DNA of 10,161 nucleotides from Gammaproteobacteria bacterium. GTDB lineage: Bacteria > Pseudomonadota > Gammaproteobacteria > Xanthomonadales > Xanthomonadaceae. The number at the start of each line of letters is the position of its first letter. The first letter of the stretch is position 1. The position numbers and the translations under genes were made by a program. The notes under the pieces are model-generated. The model was not told the DNA's origin, ran no database searches, and saw only the letters and a list, made by a program, of their open reading frames with translations. The stretch is from the NCBI GenBank assembly GCA_012510865.1, contig JAAZHF010000118.1, forward strand, positions 1 to 10,161, read 5' to 3'. Below, one piece after another: positions 1-8,747 of this stretch.

Positions 1-275
1 GCACCGTGTGGGGCATCGACAAGTACGTCGGCACCTCCTACTGGCAGCAGCCGGCGCTCGCCCGGCGCCTGCTGTCGCCGGCCGCGGTCCACGGCGATTA
101 CGCCGTCGTCGGCGATCTCGACGGCTACCTGCACTGGCTGCGCCTCTCCGACGGCGAGTTCGCGGCCCGCGCGCGCGCCAGCCGCAAGGCGATCAGCGGG
201 CGGCCGGCGGTCGCCGACGGCATCCTCGTGGTCCAGGACGTCGAAGGCGGCCTGAGCGCGTGGCGGATCGACTGA
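1..275 (+). CDS. bamB: BamB, outer-membrane protein assembly factor (3' end only)
   Basis: This is the C-terminal part of BamB (YfgL). BamB is the beta-propeller lipoprotein of the BAM complex, which folds beta-barrel proteins into the outer membrane from the periplasmic side. The reading frame is already open at the left edge (first full codon at base 3) and ends at TGA 273-275, so about 91 residues remain. Visible propeller-blade signatures are VWGIDKYVGTSYWQQ, a central GDYAVVGDLDGYLHWL and the final blade ADGILVVQDVEGGLSAWRID. The recurring pattern of a hydrophobic beta strand followed by D-x-x-G-x-L-x-W/A is typical of PQQ/WD40-like BamB repeats. The gene ends 9 bases before der. A bamB-der neighbourhood is common in gammaproteobacteria and supports the call. 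The lipoprotein signal and most blades lie outside the window, so this part cannot be checked for intactness. Confidence 0.88.
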   Translation, partial: TVWGIDKYVGTSYWQQPALARRLLSPAAVHGDYAVVGDLDGYLHWLRLSDGEFAARARASRKAISGRPAVADGILVVQDVEGGLSAWRID

Positions 276-284
276 CCCCCGCCC

Positions 285-1700
285 ATGCTGCCACTGGTCG
301 CCCTCGTCGGCCGCCCCAACGTGGGCACGTCGACGCTCTTCAACGCCCTCACGCGAACGCGTGACGCGCTGGTGCACGACCAGCCCGGGGTGACCCGGGA
401 CCGCCACTACGGCGTCTGCCGCTTCGACGAGGGCCGGCCGTTCGCGCTCGTCGACACCGGCGGCATCGCTGACGGCGGCGCGCACCTGGTCGAGGGCGAT
501 CTTGCCGGCGCCACCGCGCGCCAGGCCCGGGCCGGCGCGGACGAGGCCGACCTGGTGCTGTTCGTGGTCGACGGACGCGAGGGCCCTTCCGCGGTCGACG
601 ACGAGATCCTCGCCTGGCTGCGCAAGTCGGCGAAGCCGACCTTCCTCGTGGTCAACAAGACCGACGGCCTGGACGCGCGCGCGGCGCTCGCCGACTTCTC
701 CCGCTACGGCTTCCGCGACGTGCTGGCGGTCTCGTCCGCGCATCGGCAGGGACTGGACGACCTGGTGGAGGCCATCCGCGCCAGGCTGCCGGAGGAGGGC
801 ACGGCCGAGGTTCCCGACGACGACCCGACGCGCATCCGCATCGCCTTCATCGGCCGTCCGAACGTGGGCAAGTCGACCCTGGTCAACCGCATCCTCGGCG
901 AGGAGCGGATGATCGCGTCCGACGTCGCGGGAACCACCCGCGACTCCATTTCCGCCGACCTGGAGCGCGACGGACGCCGCTACCGGCTGGTCGACACCGC
1001 CGGCATCCGCCGCAAGTCGCGCGTCGACGAGGCGGTGGAGACCTTCTCGATCATCAAGACCCTCGAGTCGATCGAGCAGTGCCAGGTCGCGGTGGTGCTG
1101 ATCGATGCCCGCGAGGGCGTGACCGACCAGGACGCCAGCGTGCTCGGCGCGGTGCTCGACGCGGGCCGCGCGCTGGTGGTGGCGGTGAACAAGTGGGACG
1201 GGCTGGACACCTACCAGCGCGAGCAGGTCGAGGCGCTGCTGTCGCGCAAGCTCGCCTTCGTGCCCTGGGCGGAGGCCGTGCGCATCAGCGCGCTCCACGG
1301 CTCGGGGCTGCGCGAGCTGTTCCGCGCGATCCACCGTGCGCATGCATCGGCGACCCGCAGCTTCGGGACCGCCGAGGTCACGCGCGCGATCGAGATCGCG
1401 GTCGAGGCCAACCCGCCGCCGGTGGTCCGCGGCCACGCCGCCAAGCTGCGTTTCGCCCACCCCGGCGGCGAGAGCCCGCCGACGATCGTGGTCCACGGCA
1501 CCCGTCTGCGCACGCTTCCAGACAGCTACCGGCGCTACCTGGAGAACTTCTTCCGCAAGCGCTTCAAGCTCGTCGGCACGCCGGTGCGCTTCGCGTTCAA
1601 GGAAGGCGACAACCCGTACAAGGACCGCAAGAACGTCCTGACCGAGCGCCAGGTGGCGAAGAAGAAGCGACTGGTCCGGCACGCCAAGCGCAGCAGGTGA
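285..1700 (+). CDS. der: Der (EngA), tandem-domain ribosome assembly GTPase, with altered first P-loop
   Basis: Der is an essential GTPase with two G domains and a C-terminal KH-like domain. It acts in late assembly of the 50S ribosomal subunit. The 471-residue product has normal family length. G domain 1 (about 3-165) shows GRPNVGTST at 9-17, the DTGGIA switch II and NKTDG. G domain 2 (about 185-355) shows a canonical GRPNVGKST with Lys196, DTAGIRRK and NKWDG. The KH-like domain follows (about 360-460, with [11 protein letters not shown] and [10 protein letters not shown]), then a basic tail. Oddity: the invariant P-loop lysine of domain 1 is Thr15 (codon ACG at 327-329), one base away from AAG. 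Everything else around it is well conserved. The ATG start at 285 gives the family N-terminus [14 protein letters not shown], although no clear Shine-Dalgarno precedes it. It probably shares a transcript with bamB and mobA. Confidence 0.95.
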   Translation: MLPLVALVGRPNVGTSTLFNALTRTRDALVHDQPGVTRDRHYGVCRFDEGRPFALVDTGGIADGGAHLVEGDLAGATARQARAGADEADLVLFVVDGREGPSAVDDEILAWLRKSAKPTFLVVNKTDGLDARAALADFSRYGFRDVLAVSSAHRQGLDDLVEAIRARLPEEGTAEVPDDDPTRIRIAFIGRPNVGKSTLVNRILGEERMIASDVAGTTRDSISADLERDGRRYRLVDTAGIRRKSRVDEAVETFSIIKTLESIEQCQVAVVLIDAREGVTDQDASVLGAVLDAGRALVVAVNKWDGLDTYQREQVEALLSRKLAFVPWAEAVRISALHGSGLRELFRAIHRAHASATRSFGTAEVTRAIEIAVEANPPPVVRGHAAKLRFAHPGGESPPTIVVHGTRLRTLPDSYRRYLENFFRKRFKLVGTPVRFAFKEGDNPYKDRKNVLTERQVAKKKRLVRHAKRSR

Positions 1701-2269
1701 ACGGGCAGGGCACGACGCTGGGCCTGCTCGCCGGTGGCCGGGCGACGCGCCTGGACGGGGTCGACAAGGCCTGGCTTGCGAAGGGCGGCAGGCCGCAGGT
1801 GCTGAGGCTGGCGGAGCGCGTCCGCGGCGAGGTGGAGGACGTCCTGGTCTCCGCCAACCGCTCGCCGGGGCGCTACGCGGAGCATGGCCTGGCCGCGGTT
1901 CCCGACCGGCGTCCCGGACTCGGTCCGCTGGGCGGGCTCGACGCGCTGGCGGATGCCTGCACGACCCCGTGGCTGCTGACGCTCCCGGTGGACCTGGTCT
2001 CGGTCAATGACTGCCTGCTGCGCAGCCTGCGGGCGGCGGGCGGGGACGGGGCCTGGGCCGAGGACGACGACGGGCGGCAGCCCCTGGTCGCGCTCTGGAA
2101 GGTGTCCGCCCTGCGCGCCGCGCTGCCGGACGCGCTCGCATCCGGCGACCTCGCCGTGCAGGGCCTGCAGGCGCGCATGGCGATGTCCGGAGTCCGCTTT
2201 GCCGGCCTGCGCTTCGGCAATCTCAATACGCCGGCCGACGTCGCCGCCGCCGGTTTCACCATTCCCTGA
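1697..2269 (+). CDS. mobA: MobA, molybdenum cofactor guanylyltransferase
   Basis: MobA transfers GMP from GTP to Mo-molybdopterin in the cytoplasm, making the guanine dinucleotide cofactor used by DMSO-reductase-family enzymes. The predicted protein has 190 residues, close to the usual size. The nucleotide-binding signature [16 protein letters not shown] spans residues 11-26, including the G-G-x-x-x-R loop and Lys24. A P-G-L-G-P-L-G-G segment (73-80) binds nucleotide in the family. PVD (97-99) supplies the Mg-binding aspartate, in the place where many homologues have PCD. The C-terminal FGNLNTPAD matches the conserved NxNTPxD motif. I chose the GTG at 1697, which overlaps the der stop as GTGA. 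It places the signature about ten residues from the N-terminus, as expected, and suggests translational coupling to der. No ATG in this frame lies in a suitable place. The downstream MoeB-like gene fits a cofactor role. Confidence 0.88.
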   Translation: MNGQGTTLGLLAGGRATRLDGVDKAWLAKGGRPQVLRLAERVRGEVEDVLVSANRSPGRYAEHGLAAVPDRRPGLGPLGGLDALADACTTPWLLTLPVDLVSVNDCLLRSLRAAGGDGAWAEDDDGRQPLVALWKVSALRAALPDALASGDLAVQGLQARMAMSGVRFAGLRFGNLNTPADVAAAGFTIP

Positions 2270-2283
2270 ACGGAGCTTGCCGA

Positions 2284-2306
2284 CGGTGGCCGACAGGCGG
2301 CCGCCG
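2284..2306 (+). terminator. GC-rich hairpin after mobA, possible terminator
   Basis: Bases 2284-2292 pair with 2298-2306 in a 9-bp stem (one G-U pair) with a 5-base loop, starting 15 bases after the mobA stop. No run of T follows, only CTTGG, so a classical intrinsic terminator is not established. It could attenuate rather than end the bamB-der-mobA transcript. Confidence 0.35.
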
Positions 2307-2345
2307 CTTGGCGTAGGGTAGTGCCACCAGGTTGGAGCAGCGGCA

Positions 2346-2349
2346 GGAG
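2346..2349 (+). promoter_or_regulatory. Shine-Dalgarno deciding the GTG start at 2356
   Basis: GGAG lies six bases before GTG 2356. The frame stays open upstream to a TTG at 2332, but that codon has no properly spaced Shine-Dalgarno. This motif is why the later start was chosen for the rhodanese-MoeB gene. Confidence 0.6.
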
Positions 2350-2355
2350 TCGGGC

Positions 2356-3510
2356 GTGGATCGTGGATCGACGGTGGCGGAGATCACTCCGCGCGAGGCG
2401 CAGCGTCGCGTCGCGGCCGGGGAGGCCATCCTCGTGGACGTGCGCGAGGCGCACGAGCGCGAGCTCGGCATGGCCGAGGGCGCCCGCGCCATCCCGCGCG
2501 ACGAGCTCGAGCGCGACTGCGCCTTCCACTTCCACGACCTCGACGCCGGCCTGCTGCTGATCTGCCAGAGCGGCGGGCGCTCGATGCTGGCGGCCGAAGC
2601 GCTCCAGCGGCAGGGCTACCGCAACGTGGGCTCGGTCCGCGGCGGCACCCTGCTGTGGGCGAGCGAGGGCCTGCCGATGGCGCGCCCGGACCCGTCCGCG
2701 CCGCCTCGCGACGAGGACTTCCACCAGCGCTACTCGCGCCACCTGCTGCTGCCCGAGATCGGCATGCGCGGCCAGAAGCGGCTGGAGGCCGCGCGCGTGC
2801 TGATGCTCGGCGCGGGCGGCCTGGGTTCGCCGGCCGCGTTCTACCTCGCCGCCGCCGGCGTGGGCGAGCTGCGCATCGTCGACGACGACGTGGTCGAACG
2901 CAGCAACCTGCAGCGACAGATCCTGCACGCCGACGCCGACATCGGCCTGCGGAAGGTGGACTCGGCCGAGGTCCGGCTGTCCGCGCTGAACCCGCGGACC
3001 AGGATCGATGCCGTCGCCGAGCGCGCGACCTCGGCCACCGTCGAGCGCCTGCTCGAGGGCGTGGACCTGGTGCTGGACGGCGCCGACAACTTCCCGGTGC
3101 GCTACCTCCTCAACGACGCCTGCGTCCACCTGCAGGTGCCGCTCGTCTACGGGGCGGTCCACCGCTTCGAGGGCCAGGTCAGCGTGTTCGACGCCGGCCG
3201 GCACCGCGGCGAGGCGCCCTGCTACCGCTGCCTGTTCCCCGAACCGCCGCCGCCGGGGGCCGCGCCCAACTGCAGCGCGGCCGGCGTGCTGGGCGTGCTG
3301 CCGGGCGTGGTCGGCATGCTGCAGGCGACCGAGGCGCTGAAGCTGCTGCTGAACGTGGGCGAGCCCCTGCGCGGCCGCTTGCTGCACTTCGATGCGCTCG
3401 GCATGCGTTTCCGGGAAACGCGCCTGACGCCCGACCCGGCGTGCCCTGTCTGTGCGCCGGGCACGCCGTTCCCCGGCTACATCGACTACCAGGCCTTCTG
3501 CGCCGGCTGA
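2356..3510 (+). CDS. moeB: Rhodanese-MoeB/ThiF fusion, probable molybdopterin-synthase adenylyltransferase
   Basis: This E1-like enzyme probably adenylates the C-terminal glycine of a ubiquitin-fold sulfur carrier such as MoaD. The fused rhodanese domain could supply the persulfide sulfur. With GTG 2356 as start it has 384 residues. An N-terminal rhodanese domain (about 5-108) carries the active-site loop CQSGGRS at 70-76, with Cys70. The ThiF/MoeB domain begins at RYSRHLLLPEIG and shows GAGGLGS (152-158) for ATP, the SNLQRQ arginine, DGADNF, and Asn-Cys306 where MoeB has its conserved cysteine. Two CxxC pairs (289/292 and 363/366) match the structural zinc site. A tail, FPGYIDYQAFCAG, follows the second pair. 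In MOCS3/Uba4 the rhodanese domain is C-terminal, whereas here it comes first. The nearby mobA favours molybdenum cofactor synthesis, but ThiF-like thiamine or other sulfur-carrier activation cannot be excluded. Confidence 0.85.
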   Translation: MDRGSTVAEITPREAQRRVAAGEAILVDVREAHERELGMAEGARAIPRDELERDCAFHFHDLDAGLLLICQSGGRSMLAAEALQRQGYRNVGSVRGGTLLWASEGLPMARPDPSAPPRDEDFHQRYSRHLLLPEIGMRGQKRLEAARVLMLGAGGLGSPAAFYLAAAGVGELRIVDDDVVERSNLQRQILHADADIGLRKVDSAEVRLSALNPRTRIDAVAERATSATVERLLEGVDLVLDGADNFPVRYLLNDACVHLQVPLVYGAVHRFEGQVSVFDAGRHRGEAPCYRCLFPEPPPPGAAPNCSAAGVLGVLPGVVGMLQATEALKLLLNVGEPLRGRLLHFDALGMRFRETRLTPDPACPVCAPGTPFPGYIDYQAFCAG

Positions 3511-3517
3511 CCGGTCG

Positions 3518-3535
3518 GCACGGGGCGGGCCGTGC
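3518..3535 (+). terminator. Small hairpin after the moeB-like gene, weak terminator candidate
   Basis: GCACGG (3518-3523) pairs perfectly with CCGTGC (3530-3535) around a six-base GGCGGG loop, beginning seven bases after the stop codon. There is no T-tract, so it may only protect the 3' end or may be chance in such GC-rich DNA. Confidence 0.25.
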
Positions 3536-3568
3536 GCCCGGCGTTCGCCCTGGCGGGGCGCGATCGGC

Positions 3569-3574
3569 GACAAT
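3569..3574 (+). promoter_or_regulatory. folD: Candidate -10 box for folD
   Basis: GACAAT resembles TATAAT (4 of 6) and sits 26 bases before the folD ATG in otherwise very GC-rich DNA. The best upstream match for a -35, TTCGCC at 3544-3549, is poor and 19 bases away. A folD promoter here is plausible but not shown. Confidence 0.35.
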
Positions 3575-3600
3575 GGCCGCTTTCCGCGCAGGACACAGGC

Positions 3601-4488
3601 ATGTCCGAACCTCTCAGCGCCGCGCGCATCCTCGACGGCAGGCGCATCGCCGACGAACTGCTGGACGCGCTCCGGCTCCGCGTCGCCGGGCGCATCGCGG
3701 CCGGTCTCCCGCCGCCGGGGCTTGCGGTGGTCCTCGTCGGCGACAACCCGGCGTCTCGCTCCTACGTGCGCAACAAGCGCCGCGCCGCGGCGATCGTCGG
3801 CATCCGCGCCTTCGACCACGACCTGCCCGAGGGCACCACCGAAGCCGAGCTGCTGGACCTGGTCGACCGCCTCAACGCCGATCCGCGGGTCCACGGCATC
3901 CTGGTGCAGCTGCCGCTGCCCGGGATCCCGGACGCGACCCGCCTGATCCACCGGATCGATCCGCGCAAGGACGTCGACGGCTTCCACCCGGAGAACGTCG
4001 GCCACCTCGCGCTCCGCCAGTTCGGCCTGCGCCCCTGCACCCCGCGCGGCATCACCACCCTGCTGGCCTGGACCGACCGGCCGGTGCGGGGCCAGAGCGC
4101 GACCATCGTCGGGGTGAGCAACCACGTGGGGCGGCCGATGGCCCTGGAGCTGATGATCGCCGGCTGCACGGTGACCTGCTGCCACAGGTTCACGCCCCCG
4201 GAAGTGCTGCGCCGCCACGTCGGCGAGGCCGACATCCTGGTGGTGGCGGTGGGGCTGCCCGGGCTGATCCCGGGCGACTGGGTGAAGCCGGGCGCGGTGG
4301 TCATCGACGTCGTCATCAACCGGCTCGACGACGGCCGCCTGGGCGGCGACGTGGGCTTCGAGGCGGCGGCGCGGCGCGCGAGCTGGATCACGCCTGTGCC
4401 GGGCGGGGTGGGGCCGATGACCGTGGCCACCCTGATGCAGAACACGCTCGAGGCCGCCGAGGCCGCGGAGTCGGGCGGACGTGGCTGA
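3601..4488 (+). CDS. folD: FolD, methylenetetrahydrofolate dehydrogenase/cyclohydrolase
   Basis: FolD is the bifunctional cytosolic enzyme that oxidises 5,10-methylene-THF with NADP+ and hydrolyses the product to 10-formyl-THF, the formyl donor for purines and initiator tRNA. The 295-residue product has normal length. The folate/catalytic segment [10 protein letters not shown] contains Tyr55 and Lys59, the expected catalytic pair. QLPLPG and [10 protein letters not shown] follow. The Rossmann half has [28 protein letters not shown] for NADP, and the C-terminal signature [18 protein letters not shown] is intact. I chose ATG 3601 because AGGA at 3590-3593 lies seven bases upstream and the protein then begins where homologues begin. 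An in-frame GTG at 3532 would add 23 unconserved residues. The gene precedes guaB by 96 bases and supplies one-carbon units to the same purine pathway, though it appears to be a separate transcription unit. Confidence 0.96.
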   Translation: MSEPLSAARILDGRRIADELLDALRLRVAGRIAAGLPPPGLAVVLVGDNPASRSYVRNKRRAAAIVGIRAFDHDLPEGTTEAELLDLVDRLNADPRVHGILVQLPLPGIPDATRLIHRIDPRKDVDGFHPENVGHLALRQFGLRPCTPRGITTLLAWTDRPVRGQSATIVGVSNHVGRPMALELMIAGCTVTCCHRFTPPEVLRRHVGEADILVVAVGLPGLIPGDWVKPGAVVIDVVINRLDDGRLGGDVGFEAAARRASWITPVPGGVGPMTVATLMQNTLEAAEAAESGGRG

Positions 4489-6041
<1,553 letters not shown>

Positions 6042-6042
<1 letters not shown>

Positions 6043-6272
6043 TGGGCCGGCGCCGCTTCTCCACGCGCGCGAACCCGGCCCGGCGCATCCTGCTGCGCGG
6101 CCTGGTCGTCGCGCTCCTGGTCGCGGCCGTGGCCTACGGCTTCGCCTTCTACCGCAGCTGGCAGCTGAGCGACTCCTGCACCGGAAACGGCGGCGAGTGG
6201 GACGCGGAGCTCGAGCAGTGCACCTTCCGCCTCCCGCTCCCCGAGCCGGCCCCCGGCGCGCCGAACCCATGA
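6042..6272 (+). CDS. Small single-pass membrane protein between guaB and guaA
   Basis: This 76-residue protein has no function I can name. It has an arginine-rich N-terminus (residues 3-19), one transmembrane segment at about 20-37 ([16 protein letters not shown]) and a roughly 40-residue tail. By the positive-inside rule the tail should face the periplasm. The tail holds two cysteines, Cys46 and Cys60, in [16 protein letters not shown], a spacing compatible with a disulfide loop. It ends in a proline-rich stretch. The frame is bounded on both sides by translational overlaps: the guaB stop shares one base with its ATG (TGATG) and its own stop overlaps guaA as ATGA. AGG at 6031-6033, eight bases before the ATG, could serve as Shine-Dalgarno. 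The overlaps, the coherent membrane topology and the position make it credible as a real gene. I recall small proteins with a C...GGxW...C pattern in related bacteria but cannot verify homology. Confidence 0.75.
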
Positions 6273-7852
6273 CCGACCCGCATCGCGACAAGATCCTGAT
6301 CCTCGACTTCGGCGCGCAGTACACGCAGCTGATCGCGCGCCGCGTGCGCGAACTGGGCGTGTACTGCGAGATCTGGGCCTGGGACCACGACCCGTCGGCG
6401 ATCGCCGCCTATGGCGCGCGCGGCATCATCCTGTCGGGCGGCCCGGAGTCGACCACGGTCGAAGGCAGCCCGAGGGCGCCGCAGGAGGTGTTCGACAGCG
6501 GCCTGCCGCTGCTGGGCATCTGCTATGGCATGCAGACGATGGCCAAGCAGCTCGGCGGCGACACCGAGGCCGCGGACGCGCGCGAGTACGGCCACGCCGA
6601 GGTCACCCTGGTGGCTCCGGACAGCCTCTTCGGCGACCTCAACGACCACGCCGGCGAACCGGCCCGCCTGGACGTGTGGATGAGCCACGGCGACCACGTC
6701 TCGAAGGCGCCACCGGGCTTCACGGTCACCGCGAAGACCGACCGGGTGCCGGTCGCCGCCTTCGCCGACGAGGAGCGCCGCTGGTACGGCGTGCAGTTCC
6801 ATCCCGAGGTCACGCACACGAAGTCGGGCCAGGCTCTGCTGCGTCGCTTCCTGGTCGAGGTCTGCGGCTGCGACACGCTGTGGACGGCCGAGCACATCAT
6901 CGAGGACCAGGTGGCGCGCGTGCGCGAGCAGGTGGGTTCGGACGAGGTGGTCCTGGGCCTGTCGGGAGGCGTGGACTCGTCGGTCGTGGCCGCGCTGCTC
7001 CATCGCGCGATCGGCGACCAGCTGACCTGCGTCTTCGTCGATACCGGCCTGCTGCGCTGGAAGGAGGGCGACCAGGTGATGGCGACCTTCGCCGACGCCT
7101 CCGCCGCCCACGGCCTGGGCATCCGCGTGATCCGCGTCGACGCCCGCGAACGCTACTTCAAGGCCCTGGCCGGCGTGACCGACCCGGAGGCCAAGCGGAC
7201 GATCATCGGCAACCTGTTCGTCGAGATCTTCGACGAGGAGGCCGGGAAGCTCGCCAACGCGAAGTGGCTCGCGCAGGGCACGATCTATCCCGACGTGATC
7301 GAGTCCGCCGGCAGCAGGACCGGCAAGGCCCACGTCATCAAGAGCCACCACAACGTAGGCGGCCTGCCCGAGCACATGAAGCTGGGCCTGGTCGAGCCGC
7401 TGCGCGAGCTGTTCAAGGACGAAGTGAGGCGCATCGGCGTCGCGCTGGGCCTGCCGCACGAGATGGTCTACCGCCACCCGTTCCCCGGCCCCGGTCTGGG
7501 CGTGCGCATCCTGGGCGAGGTCCGCCCGGAGTACGCCGAGATCCTCGCGCGGGCGGACGCGATCTTCATCGAGGAGCTGCGAAAGGCCGGCCTGTACGAC
7601 CGGACCAGCCAGGCCTTCGCCGTGTTCCTGCCGGTGAAATCGGTCGGCGTGGTGGGCGACGCCCGTGCCTACGACTGGGTGATCGCGCTGCGCGCGGTCG
7701 AGACCATCGACTTCATGACGGCCCATTGGGCGCACCTGCCCTATGACTTCCTCGGGCGCGTATCCAACAGGATCATCAATGAGGTACGTGGTGTTTCTCG
7801 AGTGGTTTATGACGTAAGCGGCAAGCCGCCGGCGACGATCGAGTGGGAGTAG
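6269..7852 (+). CDS. guaA: GuaA, glutamine-hydrolysing GMP synthase
   Basis: GuaA aminates XMP to GMP using ATP and ammonia from glutamine, the step after GuaB. The 527-residue protein has all family parts. The class I glutamine amidotransferase domain (about 8-200) starts with [20 protein letters not shown] and carries the nucleophile Cys85 in GICYGMQ, with His178 and Glu180 in [10 protein letters not shown] completing the triad. The ATP-pyrophosphatase domain has the P-loop SGGVDSS at 232-238. The C-terminal dimerisation domain contains [17 protein letters not shown] and ends in [16 protein letters not shown], the near-invariant tail. ATG 6269 overlaps the upstream small gene by four bases (ATGA), implying coupled translation, and gives the expected N-terminus. 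Oddity: codons across 7760-7819 are AT-ended and the GC content drops to 45%, although the protein sequence stays conserved. The gene is followed at once by a hairpin and the convergent porin gene. Confidence 0.97.
   Translation: MTDPHRDKILILDFGAQYTQLIARRVRELGVYCEIWAWDHDPSAIAAYGARGIILSGGPESTTVEGSPRAPQEVFDSGLPLLGICYGMQTMAKQLGGDTEAADAREYGHAEVTLVAPDSLFGDLNDHAGEPARLDVWMSHGDHVSKAPPGFTVTAKTDRVPVAAFADEERRWYGVQFHPEVTHTKSGQALLRRFLVEVCGCDTLWTAEHIIEDQVARVREQVGSDEVVLGLSGGVDSSVVAALLHRAIGDQLTCVFVDTGLLRWKEGDQVMATFADASAAHGLGIRVIRVDARERYFKALAGVTDPEAKRTIIGNLFVEIFDEEAGKLANAKWLAQGTIYPDVIESAGSRTGKAHVIKSHHNVGGLPEHMKLGLVEPLRELFKDEVRRIGVALGLPHEMVYRHPFPGPGLGVRILGEVRPEYAEILARADAIFIEELRKAGLYDRTSQAFAVFLPVKSVGVVGDARAYDWVIALRAVETIDFMTAHWAHLPYDFLGRVSNRIINEVRGVSRVVYDVSGKPPATIEWE
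7841..7848 (+). other. Possible integration target (attB-like core) at the 3' end of guaA
   Basis: The last codons of guaA contain GAGTGGGA. The 3' end of guaA is a known integration site for genomic islands in many bacteria, with this short motif reported as the core direct repeat. Only one copy is seen here and no integrase gene is nearby, so the site appears unoccupied in this window. Confidence 0.3.
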
Positions 7853-7853
7853 G

Positions 7854-7871
7854 CCCCGCTTGGCCGCGGGG
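7854..7871. terminator. Hairpin between convergent guaA and torF
   Basis: CCCCGC (7854-7859) and GCGGGG (7866-7871) form a perfect 6-bp stem with a TTGGCC loop. It fills most of the 26 bases between the stop codons of two convergent genes, where it could end transcription from both sides. There is no T-tract on either strand, so intrinsic termination would be weak. Confidence 0.45.
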
Positions 7872-7878
7872 TGGCCCC

Positions 7879-8616
7879 TCAGAAGGCCCAGGTGAGCAGC
7901 AGGGCCACGCGGCCGTCGGCGAGGCCGGCGTCCCCGGCCGATTCCGCCAGCAGTTCGCTGTAGCCCGTGGTATCGGTGTACTGCAGCCTGGCGTTGATCG
8001 GCCCGAAATCGCGGTCCAGCGACACCTGCCAGTCGCTGTAGCTGTCGCCCACGGCGTCGTCGAGGTCGTAGTGGCCGGCCTGTGCACCCAGGGTGAAGCC
8101 GCTGTCGCCCAGCGGCAGCGCCGTGCCGGCATACCAGTACCAGCCCTTGCCGCCCAGGTTGAAGATGTCGGGCGAGTAGGCCGCGCCGACGTACCAGGTC
8201 TCGACGAAGGTCAGCTTCGCCTGGGCCTCGGTGTAGTCGATGTCGTAGTCGGCGCCGTTGTGGCCCGGATACGCGATGCGCGAGACGAACACGTCGAGCT
8301 CCGTGCTGTCGCCCAGGGCGCCGGCCCAGCCGACGTAGGTCTCGAGCTCGTAGTCGATGCCGTCGTCCGGATCCCCGAAATCGACGTTGGAGGCGAAGGC
8401 GCCGACGTAGAAGCCGCTTTCGTGCTCCACGTAGCCCTCCAGCTGCAGCGCCGGATCCTCCATCGTCTGGGACACGCCGCGCCACACGTAGTCGCTGGCC
8501 AGCACGGCCTCGCCGCCGAACGACCACGGGGCCCCGGCCTCGTCCTGGGCCAGGGCGGGCAGGACGGCGGTGGAAAGGATCACCGCAAGGGCGGCGCGCA
8601 GGGGAAGGCTGGTCAT
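7879..8616 (-). CDS. TorF-family putative outer-membrane porin
   Basis: The product is a 245-residue predicted outer-membrane beta-barrel of the TorF/gcw_chp family. These proteins are annotated as putative porins, and their substrate is not established. A signal peptide is clear: MTSLPLR, a hydrophobic core, then ALA-Q with cleavage likely after residue 23. The mature start shows the family hallmark LASDYVWRGVSQTMEDPALQLEGYVEHESGFYVGAFASNVDFGD. Alternating aromatic and hydrophobic strands follow (YELETYVGWAG, WYVGAAYSPD, WYWYAGTALPLGD), and the protein ends in a terminal phenylalanine (LLLTWAF), as expected for a BAM-assembled barrel. The start at 8616 is chosen over an upstream in-frame ATG at 8766 because the signal peptide begins there and GGAGA (8628-8624) lies seven bases upstream. 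It is convergent with guaA and divergent from the polyamine-binding protein gene. In some relatives this family sits near nitrogen-regulation genes, which are not seen here. Confidence 0.85.
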   Translation of the reverse strand: MTSLPLRAALAVILSTAVLPALAQDEAGAPWSFGGEAVLASDYVWRGVSQTMEDPALQLEGYVEHESGFYVGAFASNVDFGDPDDGIDYELETYVGWAGALGDSTELDVFVSRIAYPGHNGADYDIDYTEAQAKLTFVETWYVGAAYSPDIFNLGGKGWYWYAGTALPLGDSGFTLGAQAGHYDLDDAVGDSYSDWQVSLDRDFGPINARLQYTDTTGYSELLAESAGDAGLADGRVALLLTWAF

Positions 8617-8651
8617 TTCTCGGTCTCCGGCCCGTTCGGGCAAACCGCGAG

Positions 8652-8680
8652 ACGATACACCCGCGTGGGCCGGCGGTAAA
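8652..8680 (-). promoter_or_regulatory. Candidate sigma-70 promoter of torF
   Basis: Read on the minus strand, TTTACC (8680-8675) and TATCGT (8657-8652) are spaced by exactly 17 bases. Each matches the consensus in four of six positions. The -10 lies about 35 bases before the torF ATG and the spacing is ideal, so this is a reasonable promoter. Confidence 0.5.
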
Positions 8681-8687
8681 TCCCGCG

Positions 8688-8716
8688 TTGACACCGCCCC
8701 GGCGCGCTCCGAACAT
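8688..8716 (+). promoter_or_regulatory. Candidate sigma-70 promoter of the polyamine transport genes
   Basis: A perfect TTGACA (8688-8693) is followed after 17 bases by GAACAT (8711-8716), a weak -10 with three of six matches. It points towards the lipoprotein gene, which starts 31 bases after the -10. Its -35 is only seven bases from the -35 of the divergent torF promoter. Confidence 0.5.
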
Positions 8717-8747
8717 TGCCCTCCTTGCCCCGCTTCTGGAGATTGCC

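Noticed and set aside
2332..2355. TTG 2332 as the start of the rhodanese-MoeB gene
   Set aside because: It lacks a spaced Shine-Dalgarno and adds eight residues before the rhodanese domain. GTG 2356 has GGAG six bases upstream. The choice is not certain.
7843..8679. A 278-codon plus-strand frame across the torF region
   Set aside because: The minus strand carries a signal peptide, Shine-Dalgarno, promoter and beta-barrel pattern. The plus-strand frame has none of these.
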